Positions 26,298 to 36,305 are shown, counted from the stretch's first letter. The stretch is DNA of 64,000 nucleotides from Ruegeria sp. THAF57 (GCF_903914075.1 NZ_CAIWNQ010000002.1:124001-188000); one strand, 5' to 3'. Numbers and translations: made by a program. Notes: generated from the sequence alone by a model not told the origin.

Positions 26298-26840
26298 ATG
26301 ACCTTTGGTGAGGCTGTCAAAACGTGTTTCTCAAAGTTCTTAACTTTCTCGGGCCGCGCCTCGCGGCCCGAATACTGGTTCTTTTTCCTTTTTATCGTGA
26401 TCTGGAATATCATCGCCGGGGTTATTGACTGGCAGTTTTTCACTCAGGTCACCACGACGGAAACGGACACGACGAAATCCGTCGCCGCCACCTCAAGCCA
26501 GCCGGTGCAGTCGATTGTCAGCCTGATCGTCTTTTTCCCGCATCTGGCTGTTGCATGGCGTCGGATGCATGACACCGGGCGCAGCGGGCTTTATGCGCTG
26601 CTGCCGATCCTGCTGATCCTCGGAGCCGCCGCAGTTCTGATTTTCGGAATTGGTCTGGCGTCCAGCTTCCAGCACGGTGGCAATCTGGACATCCTGTTTA
26701 CCCGCGCCACTTTGCTGGTCGTCATTCCGACGCTGCTGGTTCTGGTGGTGTCGCCTCTCCTGGTGCTGTGGTGGCTGACCCGCCCCAGTCAGCCGGGCAC
26801 AAATCAATACGGTCCCAACCCATATGAGGTAACCCAATGA
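26298..26840 (+). CDS. DUF805 membrane protein
   Basis: This 180-residue inner-membrane protein of the DUF805 family has four hydrophobic segments and the family marks FSGRASRPEYWFF near the N-terminus and WRRMHDTGRSG in the middle. Its function is not established. The ATG at 26298 is chosen because it gives the normal MTFGEAVKTCF start; GGAGG is 10 nt or so upstream. The gene is inserted between sucD and sucA, and its stop overlaps the sucA start by 4 nt, so it is co-translated with the E1 subunit. A proline/glycine-rich tail (PSQPGTNQYGPNPY) follows the last helix. Confidence 0.85.
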   Translation: MTFGEAVKTCFSKFLTFSGRASRPEYWFFFLFIVIWNIIAGVIDWQFFTQVTTTETDTTKSVAATSSQPVQSIVSLIVFFPHLAVAWRRMHDTGRSGLYALLPILLILGAAAVLIFGIGLASSFQHGGNLDILFTRATLLVVIPTLLVLVVSPLLVLWWLTRPSQPGTNQYGPNPYEVTQ

Positions 26841-29794
26841 CCGAACACTCGCCCAACTCTGCCTTTCATGCCTCAAGCTTTATGCAAGGGCATAATGCCG
26901 AATACCTAGAGCAGCTTTATGCTCAGTACACAAAGGACCCCGGCGCGGTAGACGCGGCCTGGGCCGAGTTTTTCAAGGCCATGGGCGACGCGACGCCGGA
27001 CGTCCAGAAAGAAGCCGAAGGGCCATCATGGGCGCGAACCGACTGGCCGCCGATGCCAGCGGATGATCTGACCGGGGCGCTCACTGGGGAATGGGCTGAG
27101 ATTGACGCCAAGGCGGCAGGAAAAAAGATCAAGGACAAGGCGGCAGACAAAGGCGTTGCGGTCAGCGACGACCAAATCAAGCGCGCCGTTCTGGACAGTT
27201 TGCGGGCGCTGATGCTGATCCGGGCCTATCGCATCCGGGGCCATCTGGCGGCCAATCTGGATCCGTTGGGGATGCGGGCGGCCAGCACCCATCCGGAACT
27301 GGACCCCAAGACTTATGGCTTCACCGAGGCCGACATGGACCGGCCTATCTTTATCGACAACGTGCTGGGTCTGCAGATGGCCTCGATGCGGCAGATCGTC
27401 GATATCGTGAAGCGGACCTATTGCGGCACCTTCGCGCTGCAGTACATGCATATCTCCGACCCGGAACAGGCCGCTTGGCTGAAGGAACGGATCGAAGGAT
27501 ACGGCAAGGAAATCGCGTTCACAAAGGAGGGCCGCAAGGCGATCCTGAACAAGATGGTCGAGGCCGAAGGTTTCGAGAAATTCCTGCACGTCAAGTACAT
27601 GGGTACCAAACGGTTCGGTCTGGACGGGGGTGAGGCCCTGATCCCCGCGATGGAGCAGATCATCAAGCGTGGCGGTGCCTTGGGCGTCAAGGAAATCGTC
27701 ATCGGGATGCCGCACCGTGGCCGTCTGAACATTCTGGCCAACGTGATGCGCAAACCCTATCGCGCGATTTTCAACGAGTTTCAGGGCGGCAGCTTCAAGC
27801 CCGAGGACGTGGATGGCTCGGGCGATGTGAAATACCACCTCGGTGCTTCCAGCGACCGTGAATTTGACGGCAACAGCGTGCACCTGTCGCTGACGGCCAA
27901 CCCCAGCCATCTTGAGGCAGTGAACCCGGTTGTTCTAGGCAAGGTCCGCGCCAAGCAAGATCAGTTCAAGGACGCCGAGCGTACCTCTGTGATGGGCATC
28001 CTGCTGCACGGCGACGCAGCTTTTGCCGGTCAGGGTGTTGTTGCCGAAGGGTTCGGCCTGTCTGGTCTGCGCGGTCACAAGACCGGCGGCACCATGCATA
28101 TCGTCGTGAACAACCAGATCGGCTTTACCACCGCGCCGCATTTCAGCCGCTCCAGCCCATATCCGACGGATATCGCGCTGATGGTTGAGGCACCGATTTT
28201 CCACGTGAACGGCGACGACCCCGAGGCCGTGGTTCACGCCGCCAAGGTCGCCACTGAATTCCGCCAGAAGTTCCACAAGGACGTGGTCATCGACATCTTC
28301 TGCTATCGCCGGTTTGGTCACAACGAGGGCGATGAGCCCATGTTCACCAACCCGATCATGTACAAGAAGATCAAGACGCATAAGACCACGCTGTCGCTGT
28401 ACACCGAGCGTCTGGTCAAAGACGGCCTGATCCCAGAGGGCGAGATCGAGGACATGAAGGCCGCGTTCCAGGCCCATCTGAATGATGAGTTTGAAGCCGG
28501 AAAAGACTACAAACCCAATAAAGCTGATTGGTTGGACGGGCGCTGGTCGCACCTGGACAAGAACAAGGAAGAATATGTGCGTGGCGACACTGCGATCACG
28601 CCCGAGACAATGGCCGAGATCGGAAATGCGCTGACCCATGCGCCTGCAGATATCGCCGTTCACAAGACGGTGTCGCGCCTGCTCGATCACAAGAAGCAGA
28701 TGTTCGAAAACGGCAAAGGTTTTGATTGGGCAACAGGTGAAGCGCTGGCCTTCGGGTCCCTGCTGACCGAAGGTTATCCGGTGCGTCTGTCTGGTCAGGA
28801 CGCGACACGCGGCACATTCAGCCAGCGTCACTCTGGCTTTGTGCACCAAGAGACCGAGGAACGGTATTACCCGCTGAACAATATCCGCGCCGGCCAGTCA
28901 CAGTACGAAGTGATCGACTCGATGCTGTCCGAATACGCGGTGCTGGGCTTTGAATACGGTTACTCGCTGGCCGAACCCAATGCCCTGACCCTGTGGGAGG
29001 CGCAGTTTGGCGATTTTGCCAACGGCGCGCAGATCATGTTCGACCAGTTCATCAGCTCGGGTGAATCGAAATGGTTGCGGATGTCCGGGTTGGTGACGCT
29101 GCTGCCGCACGGGTTCGAAGGGCAAGGCCCGGAACACTCGTCGGCGCGTCTGGAACGGTTCCTGCAAATGTGCGGTCAGGACAACTGGATCGTGGCGAAC
29201 TGTACGACGCCAGCGAACTATTTCCACATCCTGCGCCGACAGTTGCACCGGACATTCCGCAAACCGCTGATCCTGGTAACGCCCAAGTCGCTGCTGCGTC
29301 ACAAGCTGGCCGTTAGCACGACCGAAGATTTCACCACCGGATCCAGCTTCCACAGGGTGCTGTGGGATGACGCCCAGCAAGGGAATTCCGACACCAAGCT
29401 GGTCGCAGACAAAAAGATCAAGCGGGTCGTTCTGTGTTCCGGCAAGGTCTACTATGACCTGCTGGAAGAGCGCGACGCGCGTGGTATCGACGATGTCTAT
29501 TTGCTGCGGATCGAACAATACTATCCCTTCCCTGCGCATTCACTGATCAACGAGCTTGAGCGATTCAAAGGGGCCGAGATGGTCTGGTGTCAGGAAGAAC
29601 CAAAAAACCAGGGGGCCTGGACCTTTATCGAGCCGAATATCGAATGGGTCCTGACCCGGATTGGTGCCAAGCATACACGGCCGCGCTATGTCGGCCGCGC
29701 GACGTCGGCCTCGCCCGCAACGGGTCTGGCCAGCCAACACAAAGCCCAACAAGAAGCGCTGGTGAACGAAGCGCTGAGCATTGAAGGAAAATAA
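26837..29794 (+). CDS. sucA: 2-oxoglutarate dehydrogenase E1 component
   Basis: This thiamine-diphosphate-dependent E1 decarboxylates 2-oxoglutarate and transfers the succinyl group to the E2 lipoyl arm. The 985-residue length is normal. An N-terminal E2-binding region (NAEYLEQLYAQY) is followed by the ThDP domain with GMPHRGRLN and the C-terminal transketolase-like part with GQDATRGTFSQRH. It starts inside the DUF805 stop (4-nt overlap) and ends 3 nt before sucB. It is also called odhA or kgdA in relatives. Confidence 0.97.
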   Translation: MTEHSPNSAFHASSFMQGHNAEYLEQLYAQYTKDPGAVDAAWAEFFKAMGDATPDVQKEAEGPSWARTDWPPMPADDLTGALTGEWAEIDAKAAGKKIKDKAADKGVAVSDDQIKRAVLDSLRALMLIRAYRIRGHLAANLDPLGMRAASTHPELDPKTYGFTEADMDRPIFIDNVLGLQMASMRQIVDIVKRTYCGTFALQYMHISDPEQAAWLKERIEGYGKEIAFTKEGRKAILNKMVEAEGFEKFLHVKYMGTKRFGLDGGEALIPAMEQIIKRGGALGVKEIVIGMPHRGRLNILANVMRKPYRAIFNEFQGGSFKPEDVDGSGDVKYHLGASSDREFDGNSVHLSLTANPSHLEAVNPVVLGKVRAKQDQFKDAERTSVMGILLHGDAAFAGQGVVAEGFGLSGLRGHKTGGTMHIVVNNQIGFTTAPHFSRSSPYPTDIALMVEAPIFHVNGDDPEAVVHAAKVATEFRQKFHKDVVIDIFCYRRFGHNEGDEPMFTNPIMYKKIKTHKTTLSLYTERLVKDGLIPEGEIEDMKAAFQAHLNDEFEAGKDYKPNKADWLDGRWSHLDKNKEEYVRGDTAITPETMAEIGNALTHAPADIAVHKTVSRLLDHKKQMFENGKGFDWATGEALAFGSLLTEGYPVRLSGQDATRGTFSQRHSGFVHQETEERYYPLNNIRAGQSQYEVIDSMLSEYAVLGFEYGYSLAEPNALTLWEAQFGDFANGAQIMFDQFISSGESKWLRMSGLVTLLPHGFEGQGPEHSSARLERFLQMCGQDNWIVANCTTPANYFHILRRQLHRTFRKPLILVTPKSLLRHKLAVSTTEDFTTGSSFHRVLWDDAQQGNSDTKLVADKKIKRVVLCSGKVYYDLLEERDARGIDDVYLLRIEQYYPFPAHSLINELERFKGAEMVWCQEEPKNQGAWTFIEPNIEWVLTRIGAKHTRPRYVGRATSASPATGLASQHKAQQEALVNEALSIEGK

Positions 29795-29797
29795 GCA

Positions 29798-31324
29798 ATG
29801 TCCATTGAAGTTCGTGTTCCCACGCTGGGCGAGTCGGTCACCGAGGCCACGGTTGCAACCTGGTTCAAAAAACCGGGCGACGCAGTGGCTGTGGATGAGA
29901 TGCTGTGCGAGTTGGAGACCGACAAAGTCACCGTCGAAGTCCCCTCTCCGGCCGCTGGCGTGATGGGTGAGATCGTTGCAGCCGAAGGCGAAACCGTAGG
30001 CGTTGACGCTCTGCTGGCGACGATCGCAGCCGGAGAAGGCGCAGCCCCGGCTCCGGCGGCGGCCCCAAGCCCTGCACCTGCCGCCGCACCCGCAGCATCT
30101 GGCGGAAGCGTGGACGTGATGGTTCCGACGCTGGGCGAATCCGTCACCGAAGCGACTGTGTCCACTTGGTTCAAACAGGTCGGCGACAGCGTTGCGCAGG
30201 ACGAAATGCTGTGTGAACTGGAAACCGACAAGGTTTCGGTCGAGGTTCCCGCCCCGGCGGCTGGCGTATTGGCCGAGATCGTAGCGCCCGAAGGCACCAC
30301 CGTCGACGCAACGGCAAAGCTGGCCGTGATTTCCGGCGCAGCGGCAGGTGCAGCCCCGGCACCGGCAGCACCGGCGCCGGCACCTGCCGCAGGCACCGGC
30401 GATGGCGGTGGCAAGGATGTCGCCAACGCACCGTCCGCTGAAAAAGCAATGGTCGAAGCAGGCCTGTCAGCAAATCAGGTCACCGGAACCGGGCGCGATG
30501 GCCGCATCATGAAAGAGGACGTCGCAAACGCTGTTGCAGCGGCCGCTACGGCGCCAGCACCTGCGGCGGCTGCGCCCGCCCCTGCTGCCCCTGCCCCACG
30601 CGCGCCGGTTGCCGCAGAGGATGCCGGGCGCGAAGAGCGTGTGCGCATGACCCGTCTGCGCCAGACCATCGCCAAGCGCCTGAAAGACGCGCAGAACACC
30701 GCCGCGATCCTGACCACCTATAACGAGGTGGACATGACCGAAGTGATGGCCCTGCGCAGCCAGTACAAAGACCAGTTCGAGAAAAAGCATGGCGTCCGTT
30801 TGGGCTTTATGTCCTTCTTCACCAAAGCCTGCTGTCACGCGCTGAAAGAAGTACCTGAGGTGAACGCCGAGATCGACGGCACGGATATTGTCTATAAGAA
30901 CTTCGTCCACATGGGCGTGGCTGCGGGAACTCCGCAAGGTCTGGTGGTTCCGGTCATCCGCGACGCGGACAGCATGTCCTTTGCCGAAATCGAAAAGGCG
31001 ATCGCAGAAAAAGGCAGACGCGCCCGTGACGGCAAGCTGTCCATGGCCGAAATGCAGGGCGGCACCTTCACCATCTCGAATGGCGGTGTCTACGGCTCGC
31101 TGATGTCTTCGCCGATCCTGAACCCGCCGCAATCGGGCATTCTGGGTATGCACAAGATTCAGGACCGCCCTATGGTGATCAACGGTGAAATCAAGATTCG
31201 TCCGATGATGTATCTGGCCCTGTCCTATGATCACCGGATCGTTGACGGCAAAGGCGCGGTGACGTTCCTTGTCCGCGTGAAAGAAGCGCTGGAAGACCCA
31301 CGCCGCTTGCTGATGGACCTGTAA
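29798..31324 (+). CDS. sucB: 2-oxoglutarate dehydrogenase E2 (dihydrolipoyl succinyltransferase) with two lipoyl domains
   Basis: This is the E2 core of the 2-oxoglutarate dehydrogenase complex, 508 residues. Unlike the usual single-lipoyl E2o, it has two near-identical lipoyl domains: residues 1-78 with lipoyl lysine K43, and residues 105-180 with K145, both in ELETDK. Ala/Pro-rich linkers separate them. A peripheral-subunit-binding domain (about 215-250) and the catalytic acyltransferase domain follow, with H479 and D483 in DHRIVDG. The two lipoyl segments are recent-looking duplicates at both DNA and protein level. It lies between sucA and a small ORF. Confidence 0.96.
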   Translation: MSIEVRVPTLGESVTEATVATWFKKPGDAVAVDEMLCELETDKVTVEVPSPAAGVMGEIVAAEGETVGVDALLATIAAGEGAAPAPAAAPSPAPAAAPAASGGSVDVMVPTLGESVTEATVSTWFKQVGDSVAQDEMLCELETDKVSVEVPAPAAGVLAEIVAPEGTTVDATAKLAVISGAAAGAAPAPAAPAPAPAAGTGDGGGKDVANAPSAEKAMVEAGLSANQVTGTGRDGRIMKEDVANAVAAAATAPAPAAAAPAPAAPAPRAPVAAEDAGREERVRMTRLRQTIAKRLKDAQNTAAILTTYNEVDMTEVMALRSQYKDQFEKKHGVRLGFMSFFTKACCHALKEVPEVNAEIDGTDIVYKNFVHMGVAAGTPQGLVVPVIRDADSMSFAEIEKAIAEKGRRARDGKLSMAEMQGGTFTISNGGVYGSLMSSPILNPPQSGILGMHKIQDRPMVINGEIKIRPMMYLALSYDHRIVDGKGAVTFLVRVKEALEDPRRLLMDL

Positions 31325-31326
31325 TC

Positions 31327-31596
31327 ATGGCGACTCATGTACTTTGGGAGGCTGACGTGGCGGACTTTGATGTCTGGCTGAAAGTCTTCCGCGAAGACCA
31401 AAAAATGCGAGAGGCTGCGGGAATCCGCGACCTCCACATCTGGAAGGACCCAGATCAGAACGACCACGCAGTTGCGTTGTTTGAAATCACGGATCTGGAG
31501 CGCGCTCAGGACTTTATTGAATCTGAGGAACTGGCCATGCATCACGAGCGTGGCGGGGTTGCCCATATCAAAACAAAAATTCTGACACCGGTCTGA
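31327..31596 (+). CDS. Small protein of the dimeric alpha/beta-barrel type, function unknown
   Basis: This 89-residue soluble protein begins 2 nt after the sucB stop and precedes lpdA in the same operon. The alternation of strands and helices (HVLWEADVADFDVWLKVFRED, then LHIWKDPDQNDHAVALFEI) suggests a ferredoxin-like, antibiotic-monooxygenase-type fold. I do not recognise a specific family. It has no cysteines, signal peptide or membrane segment. Its position inside the oxoglutarate dehydrogenase operon is the only clue to its role. Confidence 0.75.
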   Translation: MATHVLWEADVADFDVWLKVFREDQKMREAAGIRDLHIWKDPDQNDHAVALFEITDLERAQDFIESEELAMHHERGGVAHIKTKILTPV

Positions 31597-31668
31597 CTAT
31601 TGCCGGGTGCGCCATCCCATGATGGCCACCCGATTTCAATTTAACTCCTCAGGTTCTAGGAGAATAAA

Positions 31669-33057
31669 ATGGCAAACTATGATGTCATCGTTATTGGCGC
31701 CGGCCCCGGCGGCTATGTCTGCGCGATCCGCTGCGCCCAGTTGGGTCTGAAGACCGCTGTCGTTGAAGGGCGTGAAACCTTGGGCGGGACCTGCCTGAAC
31801 GTAGGCTGCATCCCGTCGAAGGCTTTGTTGCACGCATCGCACCAGCTTCATGAGGCCGAGCATAACTTTGCCAAGATGGGCCTGAAGGGTAAGTCCCCCT
31901 CAGTCGATTGGAAGCAGATGCAGGCCTATAAGGACGAGGTGATTGACGGTAACACCAAGGGCATCGAGTTTCTGTTCAAGAAGAACAAGATCGACTGGCT
32001 GAAGGGCTGGGGCTCGATCCCTGCCGCGGGTCAGGTCAAGGTGGGCGAAGAGGTCCACGAAGCCAAGAACATCATCATCGCCTCTGGGTCCGAGCCGTCC
32101 TCGCTGCCGGGTGTCGAGGTGGACGAGAAAGTCGTCGTGACTTCGACCGGTGCGCTGTCGCTGGGCAAAATCCCGAAAAAGATGGTCGTGATCGGCGCGG
32201 GCGTGATTGGGCTGGAGTTGGGCTCGGTCTATCAGCGTCTCGGCGCCGAGGTGACGGTGATCGAATTCCTCAACGAGATCACGCCGGGTATGGACCCCGA
32301 GGTACAAAAGACGTTCCAGCGGATTCTCAAGAAGCAGGGCCTGAAATTCGTCATGGGCGCCGCCGTGCAAAAGACCGAGGCCACCAAGACCAAGGCCAAG
32401 GTCACCTACAAGCTGCGCAAAGATGACAGCGAACACGTGATCGACGCCGACACCGTGCTGGTCGCCACCGGGCGCAAACCGTTCTCGGATGGTCTGGGGC
32501 TTGAGGCGTTGGGCGTTGAGATGACGCCGCGCGGCCAGATCAAGGTTGGCAGTGACTGGCAAACCAACGTGCCCGGCATCTATGCCATCGGTGACGTGAC
32601 CGAAGGCCCGATGCTGGCCCACAAGGCCGAGGATGAAGGCATGGCCGCCGCCGAGCAGGTCGCAGGCAAGCACGGCCATGTGAACTACGGCGTTATTCCC
32701 GGTGTGATCTACACTTGGCCCGAGGTCGCCAATGTCGGCGAAACCGAAGCCACGCTGAAAGAGGCGGGTCGCGCCTATAAGGTCGGCAAGTTCATGTTCA
32801 TGGGCAATGGGCGCGCCAAGGCGAACTTTACCGCCGACGGTTTCGTCAAGATTCTGGCCGACAAGGAAACCGACCGCATTCTGGGCGCACATATCATTGG
32901 CCCCGCTGCCGGCGACCTGATTCACGAAGTCTGCGTCGCGATGGAGTTCGGTGCGTCGGCTGAAGACCTGGCCCTGACTTGTCACGCCCACCCGACCTAC
33001 TCGGAAGCCGTGCGCGAGGCTGCGCTGGCCTGCGGGGACGGCCCAATCCATAGCTGA
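31669..33057 (+). CDS. lpdA: Dihydrolipoyl dehydrogenase (E3)
   Basis: This FAD enzyme reoxidises the dihydrolipoyl groups of E2 with NAD+. It has 462 residues. FAD motif GAGPGGYV is at about 10-17, the redox disulfide C42-C47 is in [13 protein letters not shown], a second nucleotide motif [10 protein letters not shown] lies in the middle, and the C-terminal catalytic HAHPTYSE is present. AGGAG precedes the ATG. It ends the TCA operon and is followed by a terminator. It may also serve pyruvate dehydrogenase, whose genes are not in this window. Confidence 0.96.
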   Translation: MANYDVIVIGAGPGGYVCAIRCAQLGLKTAVVEGRETLGGTCLNVGCIPSKALLHASHQLHEAEHNFAKMGLKGKSPSVDWKQMQAYKDEVIDGNTKGIEFLFKKNKIDWLKGWGSIPAAGQVKVGEEVHEAKNIIIASGSEPSSLPGVEVDEKVVVTSTGALSLGKIPKKMVVIGAGVIGLELGSVYQRLGAEVTVIEFLNEITPGMDPEVQKTFQRILKKQGLKFVMGAAVQKTEATKTKAKVTYKLRKDDSEHVIDADTVLVATGRKPFSDGLGLEALGVEMTPRGQIKVGSDWQTNVPGIYAIGDVTEGPMLAHKAEDEGMAAAEQVAGKHGHVNYGVIPGVIYTWPEVANVGETEATLKEAGRAYKVGKFMFMGNGRAKANFTADGFVKILADKETDRILGAHIIGPAAGDLIHEVCVAMEFGASAEDLALTCHAHPTYSEAVREAALACGDGPIHS

Positions 33058-33080
33058 CCTTTCAGCACTCAAAGCGATTT

Positions 33081-33109
33081 AAAGGCGGGCCAATGTGTCC
33101 GCCTTTTTT
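33081..33109 (+). terminator. Rho-independent terminator of the suc/lpd operon
   Basis: AAAGGCGG (33081-33088) pairs with CCGCCTTT (33099-33106) and runs into TTTTTTA. It begins 24 nt after the lpdA stop. Confidence 0.88.
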
Positions 33110-33215
33110 ATTCCGCGACTCTGCCTTAGTTTTGCTCTCGCTTAGGTTGATCAACACTTTGTGACCGCTGGGCGCGTCCCTGCGGCTGGGATCGAACAAT
33201 TTTTTTGAGGCTGAT

Positions 33216-34064
33216 ATGAGATTTCTTTCGCTTTGCGCTGCGGCGCTGATTATCACGTTATTTTTCGGACAAGAGGCACAGGCGGGGCGCGCGGGTGGCG
33301 TCTGGGGTACATCCGAGCAGATGACCCTAATTACGCCCACGGATATTGAAGACAACACCGGACAAAAGCTGTCATTGTGCCATCTGACCAAGAAAACGCA
33401 CATCATGTTCGCCGGGGTTTGGCGCAGCTCCATCGGTTATGTGATGGCACCGAATGAGTGCGACAGCGACAGTTACTACAACATGCCCGCAGACAGGCTG
33501 GAGCTTGGGAAAGCGCTGGGTGACTTTCCCTCGGACTTGCCAGCGCAACCCAAAATGTCTCGTGCGGACATGGTGTCCGGCTTTTGGGGCTTGGGTGCAA
33601 TCGCCGTTCTTCTGATTTTGGCCGGAGCAAAAAAGGCGGGACAATCCAAGCGCACGAAAGAACGCTATGCGGAAATGGGCACAGCAAATCCCGCAGCGTT
33701 GCAGGCAATGGATGCGATGTGCCATGCAGCAAAAGCGGACGGCTCGCTTGATGCCGCAGAAATTAAGATGATGGCCAATATCGCCAAGCAGATGACGGGT
33801 GAGACCTTTGATGAATCCCGCATTCGCCGCATCTATAACATGGCCGAGGCCAAGCCAACGGATGCGCAATTTGCGGCCTTTGGCCGTGGGCTGACTGCCG
33901 ATCAGAAACGCATGATCATGCAAGCCACGCTGATGATCGTGGGCGCAGATGGCGATCTGGACAAGGCTGAAACAGTGTTCATTCAGAAATTGGCAAAGGG
34001 TCTCAGTATCAGCGTGGACGAGGTCAAGGCGATGTTCCAGAATATGGCCGCTCAACCCGCCTGA
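33216..34064 (+). CDS. Membrane-anchored TerB-like domain protein
   Basis: This is a 282-residue protein. A signal peptide (residues 1-22, ending AQAG) is followed by a short extracytoplasmic part with two cysteines, a transmembrane helix (about 118-138), and a C-terminal TerB-like helical domain (about 155-280). The last has the repeated acidic pattern KADGSLDAAEIKMM and GADGDLDKAETVFI typical of TerB/DjlA-type metal-binding domains. Domains of this family occur in tellurite resistance and envelope stress proteins, but no function is assigned here. It is a single gene between the lpdA terminator and the convergent PPOX gene. Confidence 0.75.
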   Translation: MRFLSLCAAALIITLFFGQEAQAGRAGGVWGTSEQMTLITPTDIEDNTGQKLSLCHLTKKTHIMFAGVWRSSIGYVMAPNECDSDSYYNMPADRLELGKALGDFPSDLPAQPKMSRADMVSGFWGLGAIAVLLILAGAKKAGQSKRTKERYAEMGTANPAALQAMDAMCHAAKADGSLDAAEIKMMANIAKQMTGETFDESRIRRIYNMAEAKPTDAQFAAFGRGLTADQKRMIMQATLMIVGADGDLDKAETVFIQKLAKGLSISVDEVKAMFQNMAAQPA

Positions 34065-34073
34065 TCTGCGGAT

Positions 34074-34679
34074 TTACCACATCGTTTTCGCGGCGCGCGC
34101 TTGCCATTCCTGATCATAGCGTGCGCCGCCCTCTTCTCCGCTTGAGGCTTCGGCCAGAATTTCACCGATCGTGGGAAGGTTGGTGCTTTCGTCACCGCTG
34201 TTCCAGGTGCGCGCCCGGATAAGCGCGCGGGCGCATTGTGTGTAGACCTCGGCTATGTCGACAACGATCACCGTCGCTGGACGTTTGCCGTTTTTCCCAA
34301 ACCGCTCCGTCAAAGTCGTATCTGCTGTCAGTCGGGCCGTGCCATTCACACGTACGACATTGTTTGACCCCGGCACCATGAACATCAGGGAAACGCGCGG
34401 GTCGCGCACGATGTTGCGCAGACTGTCCAGCCGGTTGTTGCCCCGCCAGTCGGGCATCGCCAGCGTTCTGTCATCCAGTTCCAGAACCACGGGCCCGTCA
34501 TCTCCGCGTGGGCTGCCATCCACACCTTCCGGACCGACCGTGCTGAGGACGCATAAACGCGACGCCATGATCCATTTTCGGTACAAAGGGGTCAGCCGGG
34601 CCGCCACTTTGCGTAGGGATGGCGCTGCCGGAGTCCCATAGAGACCTTCGAGCGTTTCTAAGTCCTCAATGAACTCCAT
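34074..34679 (-). CDS. Pyridoxamine 5'-phosphate oxidase-like FMN-binding protein
   Basis: This 201-residue protein has the split-barrel PPOX fold: RLCVLSTVGPEGVDGSPRGD near residues 40-60, then DNRLDSLRNIVRDPRVSLMF-like strands for FMN. It resembles the MSMEG_1061-type subgroup rather than true PdxH. It is probably a flavin-dependent oxidoreductase of unknown substrate. The ATG at 34679 (MEFIEDLETLEG) overlaps the end of the acyltransferase gene by 14 nt; an in-frame TTG at 34688 is less likely. It is the last gene of ftsE-ftsX-plsC-PPOX. Confidence 0.82.
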   Translation of the reverse strand: MEFIEDLETLEGLYGTPAAPSLRKVAARLTPLYRKWIMASRLCVLSTVGPEGVDGSPRGDDGPVVLELDDRTLAMPDWRGNNRLDSLRNIVRDPRVSLMFMVPGSNNVVRVNGTARLTADTTLTERFGKNGKRPATVIVVDIAEVYTQCARALIRARTWNSGDESTNLPTIGEILAEASSGEEGGARYDQEWQARAAKTMW

Positions 34680-35406
34680 CTGGATCAAACCCCACTTCCC
34701 GCATCAACGCATCTGAACGCGTTTCGATTGCCTCTTCCAGCCGGGTCAGAAACGCCTCCCGCTCGACACCCGGCTCGATCGGGTCCAGGAAATCGACAAT
34801 CGCCAGACCGGGTTTCCGCATCACCCCGGTCCGAGGCCAGAAAACTCCGGCGTTAGTAGCCGCCGGAACACAGGCAAAACCCAACCCTTCGTACAGCACT
34901 GCGGCACCAACCTTATAAGGTTTCCGCGCGCCAGGGGCGACACGTGTGCCTTGCGGATAGATGACCAACTGACCCGGCTCGGCAAACTCTGTCGCGACGT
35001 CCTTTACCATCTTGGCCACCGCTGCGCCTTTTTTGCCGCGATTCACCGGGATACACCCAAGCCGACGGGCATAAAGACCAATCATCGGCGTCCAGAGCAG
35101 TTCCCGCTTCATGATAAACTTTCCATGCGAGACCGCGTGGAAGATTATCATGATATCCAGAAACGACTGGTGTTTGGCCCCGATTACCACTTCATCCACG
35201 GGCACCGTGCCGCGAACTTCGAAACGAATACCGACCATCCAACGCGCCAGCCAAAGGGTTGTGCGGGCGTACAGCTTGCAGGCCTGCAACGCGCCTTTCT
35301 TGGCAAACAGGGCGTAAGGCGCAAAGACAATGCCCAGAACCAACATCCAAGCGTAAATCACGATCATGAAAATCAACGATCGAATCCACTGAATCGCATC
35401 AGCCAT
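34666..35406 (-). CDS. 1-acyl-sn-glycerol-3-phosphate acyltransferase (PlsC-like)
   Basis: This 246-residue enzyme acylates lysophosphatidate in phospholipid synthesis. It has a hydrophobic N-terminal helix (residues 8-32), the catalytic HX4D motif with H79 and D84 (HQSFLD), and the substrate-binding YPQGTR. Its ATG at 35406 overlaps the ftsX stop (TGATG). It could equally act on lyso-ornithine or other lysolipids, which have very similar sequences. Co-transcription with ftsEX links envelope lipid supply to division only by position. Confidence 0.87.
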   Translation of the reverse strand: MADAIQWIRSLIFMIVIYAWMLVLGIVFAPYALFAKKGALQACKLYARTTLWLARWMVGIRFEVRGTVPVDEVVIGAKHQSFLDIMIIFHAVSHGKFIMKRELLWTPMIGLYARRLGCIPVNRGKKGAAVAKMVKDVATEFAEPGQLVIYPQGTRVAPGARKPYKVGAAVLYEGLGFACVPAATNAGVFWPRTGVMRKPGLAIVDFLDPIEPGVEREAFLTRLEEAIETRSDALMREVGFDPDGVH

Positions 35407-36305
35407 CACGAAAGCTCCGTCAATTTGCGGGTTGCCGCGGTCCAGGTGGCCAGAAACGCAACTGCGGCTCCCATAAGGGGGATAAGTAACGGCAGAAACC
35501 AACCCAGCCCCTGAAACCCGAGGCCGGTCAGGAACCCACCCTCATCCGAGGCTTCGGGCAACAGCAAGACCCCTGTCATCCCAAGCACAACGCCGACCAA
35601 GGCACCAAAGAACGCGCGATACGTGAACCGACGCACGAAAGCACTTGCGATGAATCTGTCGCGCGCGCCCACAAGCCGCAGAACTTCGATAATCTGCGCA
35701 TTGGCCGCAAGTGACGCGTTTGCAGCCAACGTGATCATGGCCGCCGTCGCAACACCGATCAGCAGGATTGAAATCCACCCCAGCCGACGCAGCGACGTCG
35801 CCGCATCGACCAATGGCTCGCGCCAACGGGTGTGGTCATCCAGCACAGCGCCCGGCACCTCGGCCCCAAGCCGCAAGCGAAGGCCGGTTACATCCAGCCC
35901 CGGCGCGCCCTCGACAATCTCTATCAGTTGCGGGACGGGCAGCGTATCCAACGGCAGGTCCGAGCCAAACCACGGAGACAACAGGGCCAATTGCTCATCC
36001 GATGTCAAAGCCCGCGCAGATGCAACTCCTGGCGTTTGCGACAGCACCGTAAGCGCGGCCTCGGTCTGCGCGGCAAGCTGATCGGACGGGGCATTGATGC
36101 GCAACGTAGCCGCACCTGCCAACTCAGTCGCCCAACGGTCAGCCAGTCGCCCCGATGCCAGTGACAAGGCCAATGCAAACACCGCAAGGAAAGCCATCGC
36201 GCCTGAGACAAACACTGTAAGCTGCGCCGTATACCCCGTTGGGGGAACAACGCGATCAGCCCGCTTGTCCCGTTTCAGCAGATTGCGAATGGTGCCCTCG
36301 CTCAT
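35406..36305 (-). CDS. ftsX: Cell division ABC transporter permease-like protein FtsX
   Basis: FtsX is the membrane partner of FtsE in the divisome and controls cell-wall hydrolases. The 299-residue protein has a short cytoplasmic N-terminus, a first helix (about 28-50), a periplasmic domain (about 60-165) and three further helices (about 175-290), the standard FtsX topology. It overlaps ftsE by 4 nt and the acyltransferase by 1 nt. Sequence is divergent, as is usual in alphaproteobacteria, and the call rests on topology and pairing with ftsE. Confidence 0.88.
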   Translation of the reverse strand: MSEGTIRNLLKRDKRADRVVPPTGYTAQLTVFVSGAMAFLAVFALALSLASGRLADRWATELAGAATLRINAPSDQLAAQTEAALTVLSQTPGVASARALTSDEQLALLSPWFGSDLPLDTLPVPQLIEIVEGAPGLDVTGLRLRLGAEVPGAVLDDHTRWREPLVDAATSLRRLGWISILLIGVATAAMITLAANASLAANAQIIEVLRLVGARDRFIASAFVRRFTYRAFFGALVGVVLGMTGVLLLPEASDEGGFLTGLGFQGLGWFLPLLIPLMGAAVAFLATWTAATRKLTELS

